Shown: positions 35,718 to 44,246 of the stretch, piece by piece | How positions within the stretch are numbered: position 1 is the first letter of the stretch | Layout of the letters: each line of letters starts with the position of its first letter | Assembly (NCBI RefSeq): GCF_040361195.1 | Contig: NZ_APNE01000013.1 | Strand: one strand, 5' to 3' | DNA: 64,000 nucleotides | Source: Salinisphaera hydrothermalis | GTDB taxonomy: Bacteria > Pseudomonadota > Gammaproteobacteria > Nevskiales > Salinisphaeraceae | Made by a program: the position numbers and the translations under genes | The notes under the pieces: model-generated | What the model saw: the letters and a program-made list of their open reading frames with translations, nothing else | What the model was told of the DNA's origin: nothing | The model's database searches: none

Positions 35718-35852
35718 GTAGGTCGGATTAGGTGCTTGCACCGTAATCCGACAGCCGAGCTTATTGATCCTGCATGAAAATACCTTCGCGCCGGGTTTAT
35801 AGAACCCGCAGATTGAGCGTCGGATTACGCGCTGCGCGCTAATCCGACCTAC
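35718..35852. repeat. Pair of inverted REP-type palindromes (REPIN/BIME-like)
   Basis: Left unit 35718-35752 starts GTAGGTCGGATTA and closes TAATCCGAC; right unit 35819-35852 is the same in reverse, starting GTCGGATTA and ending TAATCCGACCTAC. Each folds into a long hairpin with a variable GC-rich tip. Two REP units in opposite orientation with a 66-base middle form a typical REPIN, a non-autonomous element moved by a RAYT transposase encoded elsewhere. No RAYT gene is in the window. Confidence 0.8.
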
Positions 35853-35908
35853 CGCGACTCGAAGTTTTCCAGCTGGGAACGATTCATGCGGCCCGCGTTG
35901 CCAGGGCT

Positions 35909-36279
35909 TAGCGCTGTAGCGCGACTCCCTTTCGTTTGCTTGCCCACACGAAAAGAAGCAACGGAAAGGACACGCTATCTGCGCATCGATCCCCTGCGCT
36001 CCGCAAGGTAACAGACAAGGCCCGCCAAGCCGTGCTCGTTGGCCTGCCTGTATTGTCTCCCGTCTGAGGCGACGGAGACGCACAGCGGCGACGGGTTTCC
36101 GGCGCATCGCGCCGGTGCGGCAAGCTGTTTGAAGGCCGCCAAAGCGGCCTGAGTTTTTGCCGCATCCCGTCGACGCGAGCATCGCAGTGCACCGGCGCAG
36201 CCGGCGCCGATGCGGGTGCTCTTTTCTTGGTTCCTTCTTTTGAGCAAGCAAAAGAAGGGACTCGCACTGCAGTGCGAAA
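35909..36279. repeat. About 370-base non-coding element with compound inverted ends
   Basis: The left end has a palindrome (GCGCT/AGCGC, 35911-35922), then GACTCCCTT and a hairpin around TTTGCTTGC. The right end is the mirror: a perfect 10-base hairpin (CCTTCTTTTG/CAAAAGAAGG, 36233-36258), GGGACTC, then a 16-base palindrome (36262-36277). The middle is GC-rich with frames open on both strands but no motif. It looks like a dispersed intergenic repeat; I recall its conceptual translations as spurious small proteins in other proteobacteria, which I cannot verify here. The 140 bases after it hold nothing I recognise. Confidence 0.65.
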
Positions 36280-36421
36280 CCAAAGTCCAACTCAACTGGT
36301 GGTTCAAGATTTTGGCTGCCGGAACCGCCCATTCGCGCTTGGAAAACCCGCGAGTTCGATGCAATTTGGCGTTTCGCGGTATAGCGTTCTGGATGTTGGC
36401 GCCGACAAACGACGACATCAG

Positions 36422-37495
36422 CTACGGGCGCCTCATCACCTCATCGATCCGTACCGCAACCGACGCGACCGGAATCAACCCCATTACGCCGGCGTCGTCC
36501 TCGATCCGCGTTCCCCACTTCAGCGCATCCGGTGTACTGTCGCGGTACCGCGCCGCTGCCTCGGCAAAGTAGTCGACGCATAGCTCGCGCGAGCGGTAGG
36601 CGCCGCTGCGACGCGGGTCGGTCGCCGCGTGCAGGCTGACGGTGGCGATATCGGTGGCGTTTGCCATATGTGCCGGGCCGGAATCCGGGGTCAACAGAAT
36701 CCGCCCATGTTCGAACAATGCCAGCAGCTGTTTGAGGTTCGTCTGCCCGACGAGGTTGGTCGGCGACTCCTGCATCGCGGCGGCGATCGAATCGCCCATG
36801 GCCTGTTCCGCCGCGCTCGGCCCGCCGACCAGCACAGCGCGCATGCCATGCGCGCGGATTGCGTGGTCGGCCGCCGCGGCATAACGATCAGCGGCCCAGT
36901 TACGCATGCCGTGGCTCGAGCAGGGGCTGATGAATAGAATCGGGCGCGTATCGCGCGCGACGTCCAGCAGAACAGCGGCGTGCTCGCGATCCGAATCGGG
37001 GATCGGCACGCGCCAGTCGAAAATCGGCGTATCCGCACCAACGGCCGCTGCGAACGCGAGAAAGCCATCCACGACATGCCGGCTGGCTACCGGCGGAATC
37101 CGCTCGCGCACGAACAGGCGCTGGGCATCACGAGCACGCCGCTTGTCGAATCCAATGCGTCGTTCGGCCGATACCAACCGACTGATTCGATTGGCCCGCC
37201 AACTGGCGTGCATGTCCAACAGCGCATCGAAACGCCGGCCGGCCAGTTGGCGCTTCAATGCTCTGAGGGCCGAACGGCCGCCGTGCTTGTCGTAAACCAG
37301 GCATTCCACACCCGGCAGATCCGCCACCAGACCGGCTTCCGTCCGATTGATAATCCAGCCGATTTCTATGTCGGGACGCGCGGCCTGCAGCGTATGTACC
37401 ACCGGCACGACGTTGGCACAGTCACCGAGCGCAGACAGTCGCAGAATGCAGACGCGTCGCGGCACCGCCGCTGCTGACGAAGCCCGCTCGATCAT
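36422..37495 (-). CDS. Family 9 glycosyltransferase (LPS heptosyltransferase type)
   Basis: 357 residues. GT-B enzyme of the WaaC/WaaF/RfaF group that adds L-glycero-D-manno-heptose to the LPS inner core. CILRLSALGDCANVVPVV is the N-terminal acceptor loop with the conserved Asp; LLDMHASWRANRIS, the phosphate site ISPCSSHGMRNW and the donor motif LTPDSGPAHMANA follow. Heptosyltransferase I or II cannot be decided. It starts two bases after the stop of the CDF gene, so the two are coupled. Confidence 0.9.
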   Translation of the reverse strand: MIERASSAAAVPRRVCILRLSALGDCANVVPVVHTLQAARPDIEIGWIINRTEAGLVADLPGVECLVYDKHGGRSALRALKRQLAGRRFDALLDMHASWRANRISRLVSAERRIGFDKRRARDAQRLFVRERIPPVASRHVVDGFLAFAAAVGADTPIFDWRVPIPDSDREHAAVLLDVARDTRPILFISPCSSHGMRNWAADRYAAAADHAIRAHGMRAVLVGGPSAAEQAMGDSIAAAMQESPTNLVGQTNLKQLLALFEHGRILLTPDSGPAHMANATDIATVSLHAATDPRRSGAYRSRELCVDYFAEAAARYRDSTPDALKWGTRIEDDAGVMGLIPVASVAVRIDEVMRRP

Positions 37496-37497
37496 GG

Positions 37498-38463
37498 TCA
37501 GTCGCGCAGATCGTCCTTGTCGGTATCGGGCTTATCCGCATGGGACGGCGGACGATCCGCCTCGTGCTCGGCCTCGATGAAGATGCGTTTCACCGTGGGG
37601 CATTCGGTCTTGATTTCGCGATCCATATCGGCGATTGCATTCTGCAGTTCTTCGCCCGACAAGCCAGCCTTGAAGCGCAGACTGATATTGGCCAACACGT
37701 ATTCCGGCCCGATATGCATCGTCGGCACTTCGTTGACGCGGGCGACCGACGGATGCCGGCTGACGATGGTTTCGATCTGCTGCACCACATACTTGTTGGC
37801 CGCCTCACCGATCAGCAATCCCTTGGTCTCGACCGCCAGCCAGACCGACGAAAATGCCAGGATGCAGCCAATGCCGATCGAGGCGAGGCCATCGAAAATC
37901 TCGATACCGGTCACCTGGACCAGCGCCAGCCCGCCCGCGGCCAATAACAAACCGGCAATGGCGGCCGTATCCTCGAACAGGACGAGAAACTTGTTCGGGT
38001 CCTTGCCGCGACGCACCGCTTCGAGCACCCCCCAGCTGCCCTTCACACGCCGAAATTCCTTGGCCGCAATCAGCCAGCTGGTCCCTTCGAACAGTACCGC
38101 CAGGCCGAGCACGCCGTAGTTGACCAGCGGATGATCGATCGGGTGGGGGTGCAGAACTTTTTCCACGCCCTCATAGATCGAGATACCGGCACCGAGTGTG
38201 AACAACAGCACCGCGACCATGAAGCTCCAGAAATAGATCTCCTTGCCATAGCCGAACGGATACTTGGCATCCGGCGGTTTTTTGGCCCGACGCATGCCGT
38301 ACAGCAACAACCCCTGGTTGCCGGTATCGATCACCGAATGAATGCCCTCGGCCAGCATCGCCGTACTGCCGGTGAAAGCGGAGGCCACAAACTTGCTGAC
38401 CGCGATTAAAAAATTACCGGTCAGCGCGGCCAGTACGACCGTCTTCGAGTTGGATTCGGACAT
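37498..38463 (-). CDS. Cation diffusion facilitator (CDF) metal transporter
   Basis: 321 residues, six predicted membrane helices and a cytosolic C-terminal domain. Helix 2 carries HSVID (AEGIHSVIDTGNQGLLL) and helix 5 FEDTAAIAGLLLA, the places of the metal-binding His/Asp residues. The C-terminal ferredoxin-like domain (HPSVARVNEVPTMHIGPEYV) is present. This subgroup often moves Zn, Fe or Co out of the cell; the metal cannot be read. It lies 21 bases after ilvA and directly before the heptosyltransferase. Confidence 0.92.
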   Translation of the reverse strand: MSESNSKTVVLAALTGNFLIAVSKFVASAFTGSTAMLAEGIHSVIDTGNQGLLLYGMRRAKKPPDAKYPFGYGKEIYFWSFMVAVLLFTLGAGISIYEGVEKVLHPHPIDHPLVNYGVLGLAVLFEGTSWLIAAKEFRRVKGSWGVLEAVRRGKDPNKFLVLFEDTAAIAGLLLAAGGLALVQVTGIEIFDGLASIGIGCILAFSSVWLAVETKGLLIGEAANKYVVQQIETIVSRHPSVARVNEVPTMHIGPEYVLANISLRFKAGLSGEELQNAIADMDREIKTECPTVKRIFIEAEHEADRPPSHADKPDTDKDDLRD

Positions 38464-38484
38464 CGATTCGCCTTGGAGAGAGCG

Positions 38485-40062
38485 TCAGCCGGCCTGCAGG
38501 AAGCGCTGATAGACCGGGTTGTCGGTTTCCTCGGCATAATCGTAGCCGATGGAATCGAGCGCGGCGCGACAGGCCGCACGATCCTCGGGCGCAACCTGGA
38601 TGCCCAGAAGCACGAGCCCGTGGGCATGACCATGGTTGCGATAGTGGAACAGAGAGATGTTCCAGCGATCGCCCATGGCCTCCAGGAAACGCAGCAACGC
38701 GCCGGGACGCTCCGGAAACTCGACCCGGAACAGCACCTCGGAGCCCGCGCCGGCCGCACGACCGCCCACCATATGGCGTACATGCAGCTTGGCCATCTCG
38801 TTGCGCGACATGTCCAGCACGTCGTAGCCCGCGTTCTGGAGCGTATCGATAAGCGCGTCGCGTTCGGCGATGCCGTTGGTAAGCTTGATGCCAGCAAAGA
38901 TCTGCGCACGACTGTCGTCAGCATAGCGATAGCCGAACTCGGTGATCGAGCGATCACCGATGGTGCGACAGAACTGCAGGAACGAGCCGGGTTTCTCCGG
39001 CATGGTCACCGCGAGCAACGCTTCGCGCTGTTCGCCCAGCTCCGCTCGTTCGGCGATGTACGACAAGCGATCGAAATTGACGTTGGCGCCGGAGGTGATG
39101 GCCACCAGGTCTTCGTTCTCGATGCCGGTTTCGGCCGCGTATTTCTTCGCGCCGGCCACGGCCAGCACCCCGGCCGGCTCGGTGAGTGCGCGCGTGTCTT
39201 CATACACATCGCGGATCGCGGCACACATCTCGTCGATAGAGACAGTCATCATCGCATCGACGTGGCGCTGGCAGACGCGGAAGGTTTCCTCGCCCACTTT
39301 CTTCACCGCCACGCCGTCGGCGAACAGGCCAACCTCGTCGAGCGCAACACGTTCGCCGGCGGCCAGCGACGCGCCCATACTGGCCGCATCCTCGGGCTCC
39401 ACCCCGATCACGCGGATATCCGGGCGCACGCTCTTGATGTAGGCCGCCACGCCGGCCAGCATGCCGCCGCCGCCGACGCAGACGAACACGGCGTGGATCG
39501 GCTGTGGATGCTGGCGCACGATCTCCATGCCGATGGTGCCCTGCCCGGCGATCACGTAGGGATCGTCATACGGGTGGATGTAGACCAGCCCGTCACGTTC
39601 CATGAGTTCAGCGGCATGCGCCGCGGCTTCGTCATAGCCGTCGCCGTGCAGGACAATCTCGCCGCCGAATCCCGCGACTGCGCTCACCTTGATCTGCGGC
39701 GTAGTCCGCGGCATGACGATCACCGCGCGAATGCCGAGATTACGCCCCGCCAGCGCCACGCCCTGCGCATGATTGCCGGCCGACGCACAGATCACGCCGC
39801 GCGCCTTCTCTTCTTCGGTCAGATGCGAGATCTTGTTGTAGGCGCCGCGCAGCTTGAACGAATGCACCGGCTGGAGATCCTCGCGCTTGAGAAACAGCCG
39901 ATTGCCAATCCGCGCGCTCAACTGGGCGGCCTCGACCAACGGCGTTTCAATCGCCACGTCGTAGACCCGCGCCGCATTGATCCGCTTGAGATACTCGGCA
40001 TCGCCGACATCGACGGCCGGGGCCGAACCGCTGAGAGCGGTCTGTTTAAGGCTACTGTTCAT
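38485..40062 (-). CDS. ilvA: Threonine ammonia-lyase, biosynthetic
   Basis: About 525 residues, the long form. PLP enzyme giving 2-oxobutanoate from threonine for isoleucine synthesis. PLP Lys lies in HSFKLRGAYN, the phosphate cup in ASAGNHAQGVAL, and two ACT-like regulatory domains follow (starting near RAELGEQREALLAVTMPEKPG and HMVGGRAAGAGSEVLFRVEFPERPG, both quoted in part), where isoleucine would inhibit. I took the ATG at 40062; a GTG nine bases further up is possible. ilvD at 53346-55055 acts later in the same pathway. Confidence 0.95.
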   Translation of the reverse strand: MNSSLKQTALSGSAPAVDVGDAEYLKRINAARVYDVAIETPLVEAAQLSARIGNRLFLKREDLQPVHSFKLRGAYNKISHLTEEEKARGVICASAGNHAQGVALAGRNLGIRAVIVMPRTTPQIKVSAVAGFGGEIVLHGDGYDEAAAHAAELMERDGLVYIHPYDDPYVIAGQGTIGMEIVRQHPQPIHAVFVCVGGGGMLAGVAAYIKSVRPDIRVIGVEPEDAASMGASLAAGERVALDEVGLFADGVAVKKVGEETFRVCQRHVDAMMTVSIDEMCAAIRDVYEDTRALTEPAGVLAVAGAKKYAAETGIENEDLVAITSGANVNFDRLSYIAERAELGEQREALLAVTMPEKPGSFLQFCRTIGDRSITEFGYRYADDSRAQIFAGIKLTNGIAERDALIDTLQNAGYDVLDMSRNEMAKLHVRHMVGGRAAGAGSEVLFRVEFPERPGALLRFLEAMGDRWNISLFHYRNHGHAHGLVLLGIQVAPEDRAACRAALDSIGYDYAEETDNPVYQRFLQAG

Positions 40063-40296
40063 GGCGCACACGGCTTGGAAAAACGCCCCATGCTAAACCT
40101 TTGACGCGGCCGCGACCACGACCACTCGCCCGCATCCCGTTGCTTGGCGTATCATGCCCGCCATTTAGGCAGTCAAGTCCGGCGCCCCTATTCGAGTCGG
40201 CGGCGGATCCATGATCATGGCCAGGGCCGGCCGCGCCATTCGAGCATTCGATACGCGGTCGATAACAGCCTACGGTCCCACAATGCGAGGGGCATG

Positions 40297-41121
40297 ATGC
40301 AGAGCATTGTATTCATTGGCGGCGGCAACATGACGACCAGCCTGATCAGCGGTCTGCGCCATGCCGGCTGGTCCGGCGACGCCATCACCGTGGTCGATCA
40401 CAACGCCGACAAGCGCGAACGCCTGAGCGAGCAATACGGCGTCCAGACCGTCGCGCAGGCCGAGAGCTCGCATCTGCGCGCTGCCGACGCCGTGGTGCTC
40501 GCGGTCAAACCGCAGGTGATGGCCGAGACGGCGCGCGCGCTGGCGCCCGTATTCGAGGATGCGCGGCCACTGATTCTGTCGATCGCTGCCGGCATCCCAC
40601 TGTCCGCCCTGCGCCGGTGGCTCGGTGCCGATTTCGCGTACGTACGCTGTATGCCCAACACCCCGTCGCTGCTGGGCGTGGGCGCGACCGGATTGTATGC
40701 CGACGAAGTCGCCACCACCGAGCAGCGTCAGCTCGCTGACGACATCATGGCCACCGCCGGCATCAACGCCTGGGTCGACGACGAGTCGCTTATCGATGCC
40801 GTGATCGCGACGTCCGGCAGCGGTCCGGCTTATTTCTTTGCCTTCATGGAGGCGATGATTGCCGGCGCACGCGACCTCGGGCTGGATGAAACCGCCGCGC
40901 GTGAACTCGTGCTCCAAACCGCGCTCGGCGCGGCCCGCATGGCCACCGAATCCGGCGACGACCCGGCCACCCTGCGGGCCAAGGTCACCTCCAAGGGCGG
41001 TACCACGGCGGCTGCGCTCAACCATTTCGAAGCCGGCGACCTCGACAAGCTCGTGGCCGGCGCCATGCACGCGGCAAGCGACCGCGCATCCGAGCTCGCC
41101 CGCGATCTGTCCGACGGATAG
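40297..41121 (+). CDS. proC: Pyrroline-5-carboxylate reductase
   Basis: About 274 residues. Last step of proline synthesis. IVFIGGGNMTTSLISGL is the NAD(P)-binding start, VLAVKPQVM and RCMPNTPSLLGVG follow, and SGSGPAYFFAFMEAM plus the C-terminal TSKGGTTAAALNHF signature complete the family. Two ATG codons stand side by side (40294, 40297); GAGGGG is better spaced for the second. The frame is open for 150 bases further up without homology. The yggS gene usually found just upstream is absent. Confidence 0.95.
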   Translation: MQSIVFIGGGNMTTSLISGLRHAGWSGDAITVVDHNADKRERLSEQYGVQTVAQAESSHLRAADAVVLAVKPQVMAETARALAPVFEDARPLILSIAAGIPLSALRRWLGADFAYVRCMPNTPSLLGVGATGLYADEVATTEQRQLADDIMATAGINAWVDDESLIDAVIATSGSGPAYFFAFMEAMIAGARDLGLDETAARELVLQTALGAARMATESGDDPATLRAKVTSKGGTTAAALNHFEAGDLDKLVAGAMHAASDRASELARDLSDG

Positions 41122-41159
41122 GGTCTGCTGATGCTTCGTCCGAGTACCGTGCTGGAGAC

Positions 41160-41244
41160 CGCAAATCGTGTCCGGCAAGACGCGAGTCGCCGACTCTGGG
41201 CACGCGAAGCCTCAGATTCGCAACGCCGCGGGGCACGATTTGCG
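41160..41244. repeat. 11-base inverted repeat in the proC-yggT gap
   Basis: Perfect arms CGCAAATCGTG (41160-41170) and CACGATTTGCG (41234-41244). A smaller hairpin (GAGTCG...GACTC) lies inside. It could be part of a structured RNA or half of a mobile repeat. Confidence 0.6.
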
Positions 41245-41262
41245 ACCCAAGCCGAAGGGACG

Positions 41263-41355
41263 AGCGCTGTTGTGCGGCAATACAGCGTTGTAACTCTCTC
41301 GCGTAGGATGGCTACACCACGCTCGCTACGCCTCGTCTTGCCGCACAACAGCGCT
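41263..41355. repeat. 18-base perfect inverted repeat in the proC-yggT gap
   Basis: Arms AGCGCTGTTGTGCGGCAA (41263-41280) and its exact complement (41338-41355) enclose 57 bases that contain another hairpin (GCGTAG...CTACGC). With the repeat just to its left the whole 272-base gap between proC and yggT is made of nested stems. No T run follows, so it is not a simple terminator. Confidence 0.7.
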
Positions 41356-41393
41356 TGGCGCGGCCTGGTACGAAACAACAACAGACCCTACTG

Positions 41394-41957
41394 ATGATCG
41401 ATCACACCAACAACGCGCTGCTGTTCCTCGTCGATACGGTGTTGTCGCTCTACATCATCGTGGTGCTGCTGCGCGTGATCCTGCAGCTGGTCCACGCTGA
41501 TTTTCGCAACCCGATCTCGCAGTTCGTGTGGCAGACAACGCGCACGCCGGTGAACGTGCTGCGCCGCGTGATCCCGCGCTGGCGCAACTGGGACGTGCCG
41601 GCCCTCGTGTTCGGCCTGATTCTGTCCTACATCCTGATTCAGATCGATCTGGCGCTCGGCGCGCCCGGCTTCGGGCCGCAGCTGCTGCCCTCCGTGGCCT
41701 GGGCCATCCTCAAGATGGCCACGCTGGTCTGTAATCTGTATTTCTTCACCATCCTGATCCAGGCCCTGATGTCCTGGATTTCGCCGAACCAGTATTCGCC
41801 CGCGACCGCGATTCTGTTCACCATCAACGAACCACTGCTGCGGCCGGTGCGCGGCGTGATCCCAACCATCGGCGGGCTCGATCTGTCGCCGCTGGTGGTC
41901 ATCATCGCGTTGGAAGTCGTCTCGCGCCTGCTGCCGCTGCCGGGGCTGTTCCGTTAG
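41394..41957 (+). CDS. YggT family membrane protein
   Basis: 187 residues with two YGGT repeats, each a pair of hydrophobic helices. The first repeat ends LQLVHADFRNPISQFVWQ and the second ALMSWISPNQYSPATAILF, with the shared NP(I/Q)...P layout and later LLRPVRGVIPTIGGLDLSP. Members affect osmotic or cation tolerance and, in some bacteria, cell shape; the biochemical role is unsettled. It lies between proC and metX as in Pseudomonas and ends four bases before metX. Confidence 0.92.
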   Translation: MIDHTNNALLFLVDTVLSLYIIVVLLRVILQLVHADFRNPISQFVWQTTRTPVNVLRRVIPRWRNWDVPALVFGLILSYILIQIDLALGAPGFGPQLLPSVAWAILKMATLVCNLYFFTILIQALMSWISPNQYSPATAILFTINEPLLRPVRGVIPTIGGLDLSPLVVIIALEVVSRLLPLPGLFR

Positions 41958-41961
41958 GACG

Positions 41962-43110
41962 ATGTCGATGGAGGCCACCGCCCATTCGATCGGACTCGTC
42001 GAGCCACAGACGCTGCACGTCGACGACCCGCTGGACCTCGACTGCGGTAAGCAGCTGTCGCAGTTCAATCTGGTCTACGAAACCTACGGCACGCTCAATG
42101 CCGACCGCTCCAACGCGGTGCTGATCTGCCACGCGCTGTCGGGCAACCACCACGCCGCGGGTTATCACAGCGAAAACGACGCCAAGCCGGGCTGGTGGAA
42201 CAAGTGCATCGGCCCCGGGAAGATGATCGATACCAATCGCTTCTTCGTGGTGTCATCGGCCAATCTCGGCTGCTACAACGGCTCGACCGGCCCAGGCAGC
42301 ACCAACCCCGAAACCGGACGCCATTACGGCCCGGATTTTCCGGTGGTCACGGTCGGCGACTGGGTGCGCTCGCAGAACCTGCTGCGCGCGCATCTGGGCA
42401 TCGATCGCTGGGCCGCGGTCGTCGGCGGCAGCCTCGGCGGCATGCAGGTCATGCAGTGGTCGATCGACTACCCCGACCGGGTGGCGCACGCCGTGGTGAT
42501 TGCTTCAGCGCCGAAGCTGTCGGCGCAAAACATCGCTTTTAACGAAATTGCGCGCCAAGCCATCGTCACGGACCCCGATTTCCACGAAGGCCGTTACTAC
42601 GAAAAAGGTGTGGTTCCGCGCCGCGGTTTGATGCTGGCCCGCATGCTCGGCCATATCACCTATCTGTCCGACGATGCCATGCGCGCCAAGTTCGGACGCG
42701 ACCTGCGCGCCGGGCGAATCAACTACGGCTTCGACGTCGAGTTCCAGGTCGAGTCGTATCTGCGCTACCAGGGCGAATCATTCGTGACGCGTTTCGACGC
42801 CAACACCTATCTGCTGATGACCAAGGCGTTGGATTATTTCGATCCGGCCTACGAAACCGGCGGCCGGCTGGCCGAGGCCTTCGAGCCGGCCACGGCGCGT
42901 TTTCTGGTCATCTCGTTCACGTCCGACTGGCGCTTCGCCCCGGCCCGCTCGCGCGAGATCGTCGATGCGCTGGTCGACGCCGGCAAGCAGGTCGCCTATG
43001 CCGAGGTTGAGTCCGATCTCGGCCACGACGATTTTCTGCTGACCATGCCGCACTACGCGAACACCATGAAGGCTTACATGAGCCGCGTCGCGGCCGAGGT
43101 CGGCGCATGA
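41962..43110 (+). CDS. metX: Homoserine O-acyltransferase (MetX)
   Basis: 382 residues. Acylates homoserine with acetyl- or succinyl-CoA at the start of methionine synthesis. Alpha/beta-hydrolase fold: CHALSGNHHAAG, nucleophile Ser in VVGGSLGGMQ, catalytic Asp in SFTSDWRF and His in SDLGHDDFLL. Pairing with metW is common in proteobacteria whose MetX uses succinyl-CoA, but the acyl donor cannot be settled here. The stop overlaps the metW start (ATGA). Confidence 0.95.
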   Translation: MSMEATAHSIGLVEPQTLHVDDPLDLDCGKQLSQFNLVYETYGTLNADRSNAVLICHALSGNHHAAGYHSENDAKPGWWNKCIGPGKMIDTNRFFVVSSANLGCYNGSTGPGSTNPETGRHYGPDFPVVTVGDWVRSQNLLRAHLGIDRWAAVVGGSLGGMQVMQWSIDYPDRVAHAVVIASAPKLSAQNIAFNEIARQAIVTDPDFHEGRYYEKGVVPRRGLMLARMLGHITYLSDDAMRAKFGRDLRAGRINYGFDVEFQVESYLRYQGESFVTRFDANTYLLMTKALDYFDPAYETGGRLAEAFEPATARFLVISFTSDWRFAPARSREIVDALVDAGKQVAYAEVESDLGHDDFLLTMPHYANTMKAYMSRVAAEVGA

Positions 43111-43736
43111 ATACGCTCAGCACGCCGACCCGCGACGGCCTTCGCGCCGATCTGGCGCTCATTTCGGACTGGATTGCCCCAGGCACGCGCGTGCTCGATC
43201 TGGGCTGCGGTAACGGCGCCCTGCTCGCTCATCTCGAGGCCACCAAGAATGTGCGCGGCTACGGGCTGGAGATCGACCCGGACAACGTCATCGCCTCGAT
43301 CGCGGCCGGCGTGAACGTGCTCCAGCTCGACCTCGACGCCGGCCTCGGTCAGTTCGAGGACGACAGCTTTGATTACGTCGTGATGAGCTCGGCGATCCAG
43401 GAAGTCCAGCAGCCCCACGTGCTGATCGACGAGATGCTGCGTATCGGCCGCGACTCGATCGTCACATTCCCCAACTTCGCCCACTGGCGCATGCGCCTGA
43501 GCCTGTCCTGGTACGGCGTGATGCCGTCATCGCGCGCCCTGCCGAATCGCTGGTACAACACGCCGAACATCCATCTGTGCACGGTGCGCGACTTCGAGCA
43601 GCTGTGTGCCACCAAGCGCGTGGAGATCGTGCGGCGACATTTCGTGAACCACGCGCACCGGGCGCATGCCGCGATGCGCCTGGCGCCGAATCTGCTGGGC
43701 GAAATCGCGCTGTATCAGCTGCGCGGCGGCAGCTAG
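43107..43736 (+). CDS. metW: Methionine biosynthesis protein MetW
   Basis: 209 residues. A methyltransferase-fold protein: RVLDLGCGNGALLAHL is the SAM-binding loop and FDYVVMSSAIQEVQQP the following strand; HLCTVRDFEQL is typical of MetW. It works with MetX, probably by raising its activity. Translation is coupled to metX by the 4-base overlap. Confidence 0.94.
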   Translation: MNTLSTPTRDGLRADLALISDWIAPGTRVLDLGCGNGALLAHLEATKNVRGYGLEIDPDNVIASIAAGVNVLQLDLDAGLGQFEDDSFDYVVMSSAIQEVQQPHVLIDEMLRIGRDSIVTFPNFAHWRMRLSLSWYGVMPSSRALPNRWYNTPNIHLCTVRDFEQLCATKRVEIVRRHFVNHAHRAHAAMRLAPNLLGEIALYQLRGGS

Positions 43737-43773
43737 AGCAGCGCAGCCCACGCCGTCCTATTGGAATAGGCTC

Positions 43774-44226
43774 TTAGATCGACTCGCCGGTCACCGCGAA
43801 CTTGGCCTTGATGAACTGTTCGTGCGGTAGATAGAGCAACTCGGCCAGATCGCGCAGCAGATGCTCTTCATGGGCATCCAGCTCGTTGTCGGCATAGGCG
43901 ACCCGCCACAGCATTTCCAGCACCTCGCGTTTTTCGTCCATATCGAGCCCCTCGTTGAGGGTCTTGAGGTACTCGTAGAGCGAGACGGAGGCCCGCGCTT
44001 TTGGCGCCGCGGCGGCGATCAGCTCCTCGACCTCGCCGTCGGACAAGCCGAAATGCGCCTTGAGCTGGCGCCGGATCTCATCGTATTCGGCCGGGTCATG
44101 GTTGTTGTCGGCATGCGCCATTTCCAGCAACAGTACGGAGGCGGCGATCTGCTGGGCGCGCTGCGGGTCGCGCGCGGCGGCATCGTGCGGCTGGATCGCC
44201 TCCTTCAGTCGATCGAACAATCCCAT
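43774..44226 (-). CDS. TerB family protein
   Basis: 150 residues, all helical. LLLEMAHADNNHDPAEYDEI and LWRVAYADNELDAHEEHLL are the two acidic EF-hand-like repeats of the TerB/DjlA-type fold, which can bind divalent metal ions. Despite the usual name there is no ter gene cluster here, so tellurite resistance should not be inferred. It is convergent with metW. Confidence 0.88.
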   Translation of the reverse strand: MGLFDRLKEAIQPHDAAARDPQRAQQIAASVLLLEMAHADNNHDPAEYDEIRRQLKAHFGLSDGEVEELIAAAAPKARASVSLYEYLKTLNEGLDMDEKREVLEMLWRVAYADNELDAHEEHLLRDLAELLYLPHEQFIKAKFAVTGESI

Positions 44227-44246
44227 CGATTTATTCCTTTCGCGGT

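Noticed and set aside
35718..35852. Possible two-repeat CRISPR remnant
   Set aside because: The two units are inverted to each other, not direct repeats, and each is a hairpin; this fits a REPIN, and no cas genes are near.
36233..36258. Perfect hairpin CCTTCTTTTG/CAAAAGAAGG as a terminator
   Set aside because: It has no following T run on either strand and is mirrored at the other end of the element, so it belongs to the repeat.
35589..36583. Several open frames of 120-250 codons in the repeat region
   Set aside because: They run through the palindromes and hairpins of both repeat elements on both strands and have no domain; treated as non-coding.
38473..40104. 543-codon open frame antisense to ilvA
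   Set aside because: Same cause; ilvA has all PLP and ACT features.
43774..44226. Tellurite resistance from the TerB-like gene
   Set aside because: No other ter genes are present; the fold alone does not support that function.
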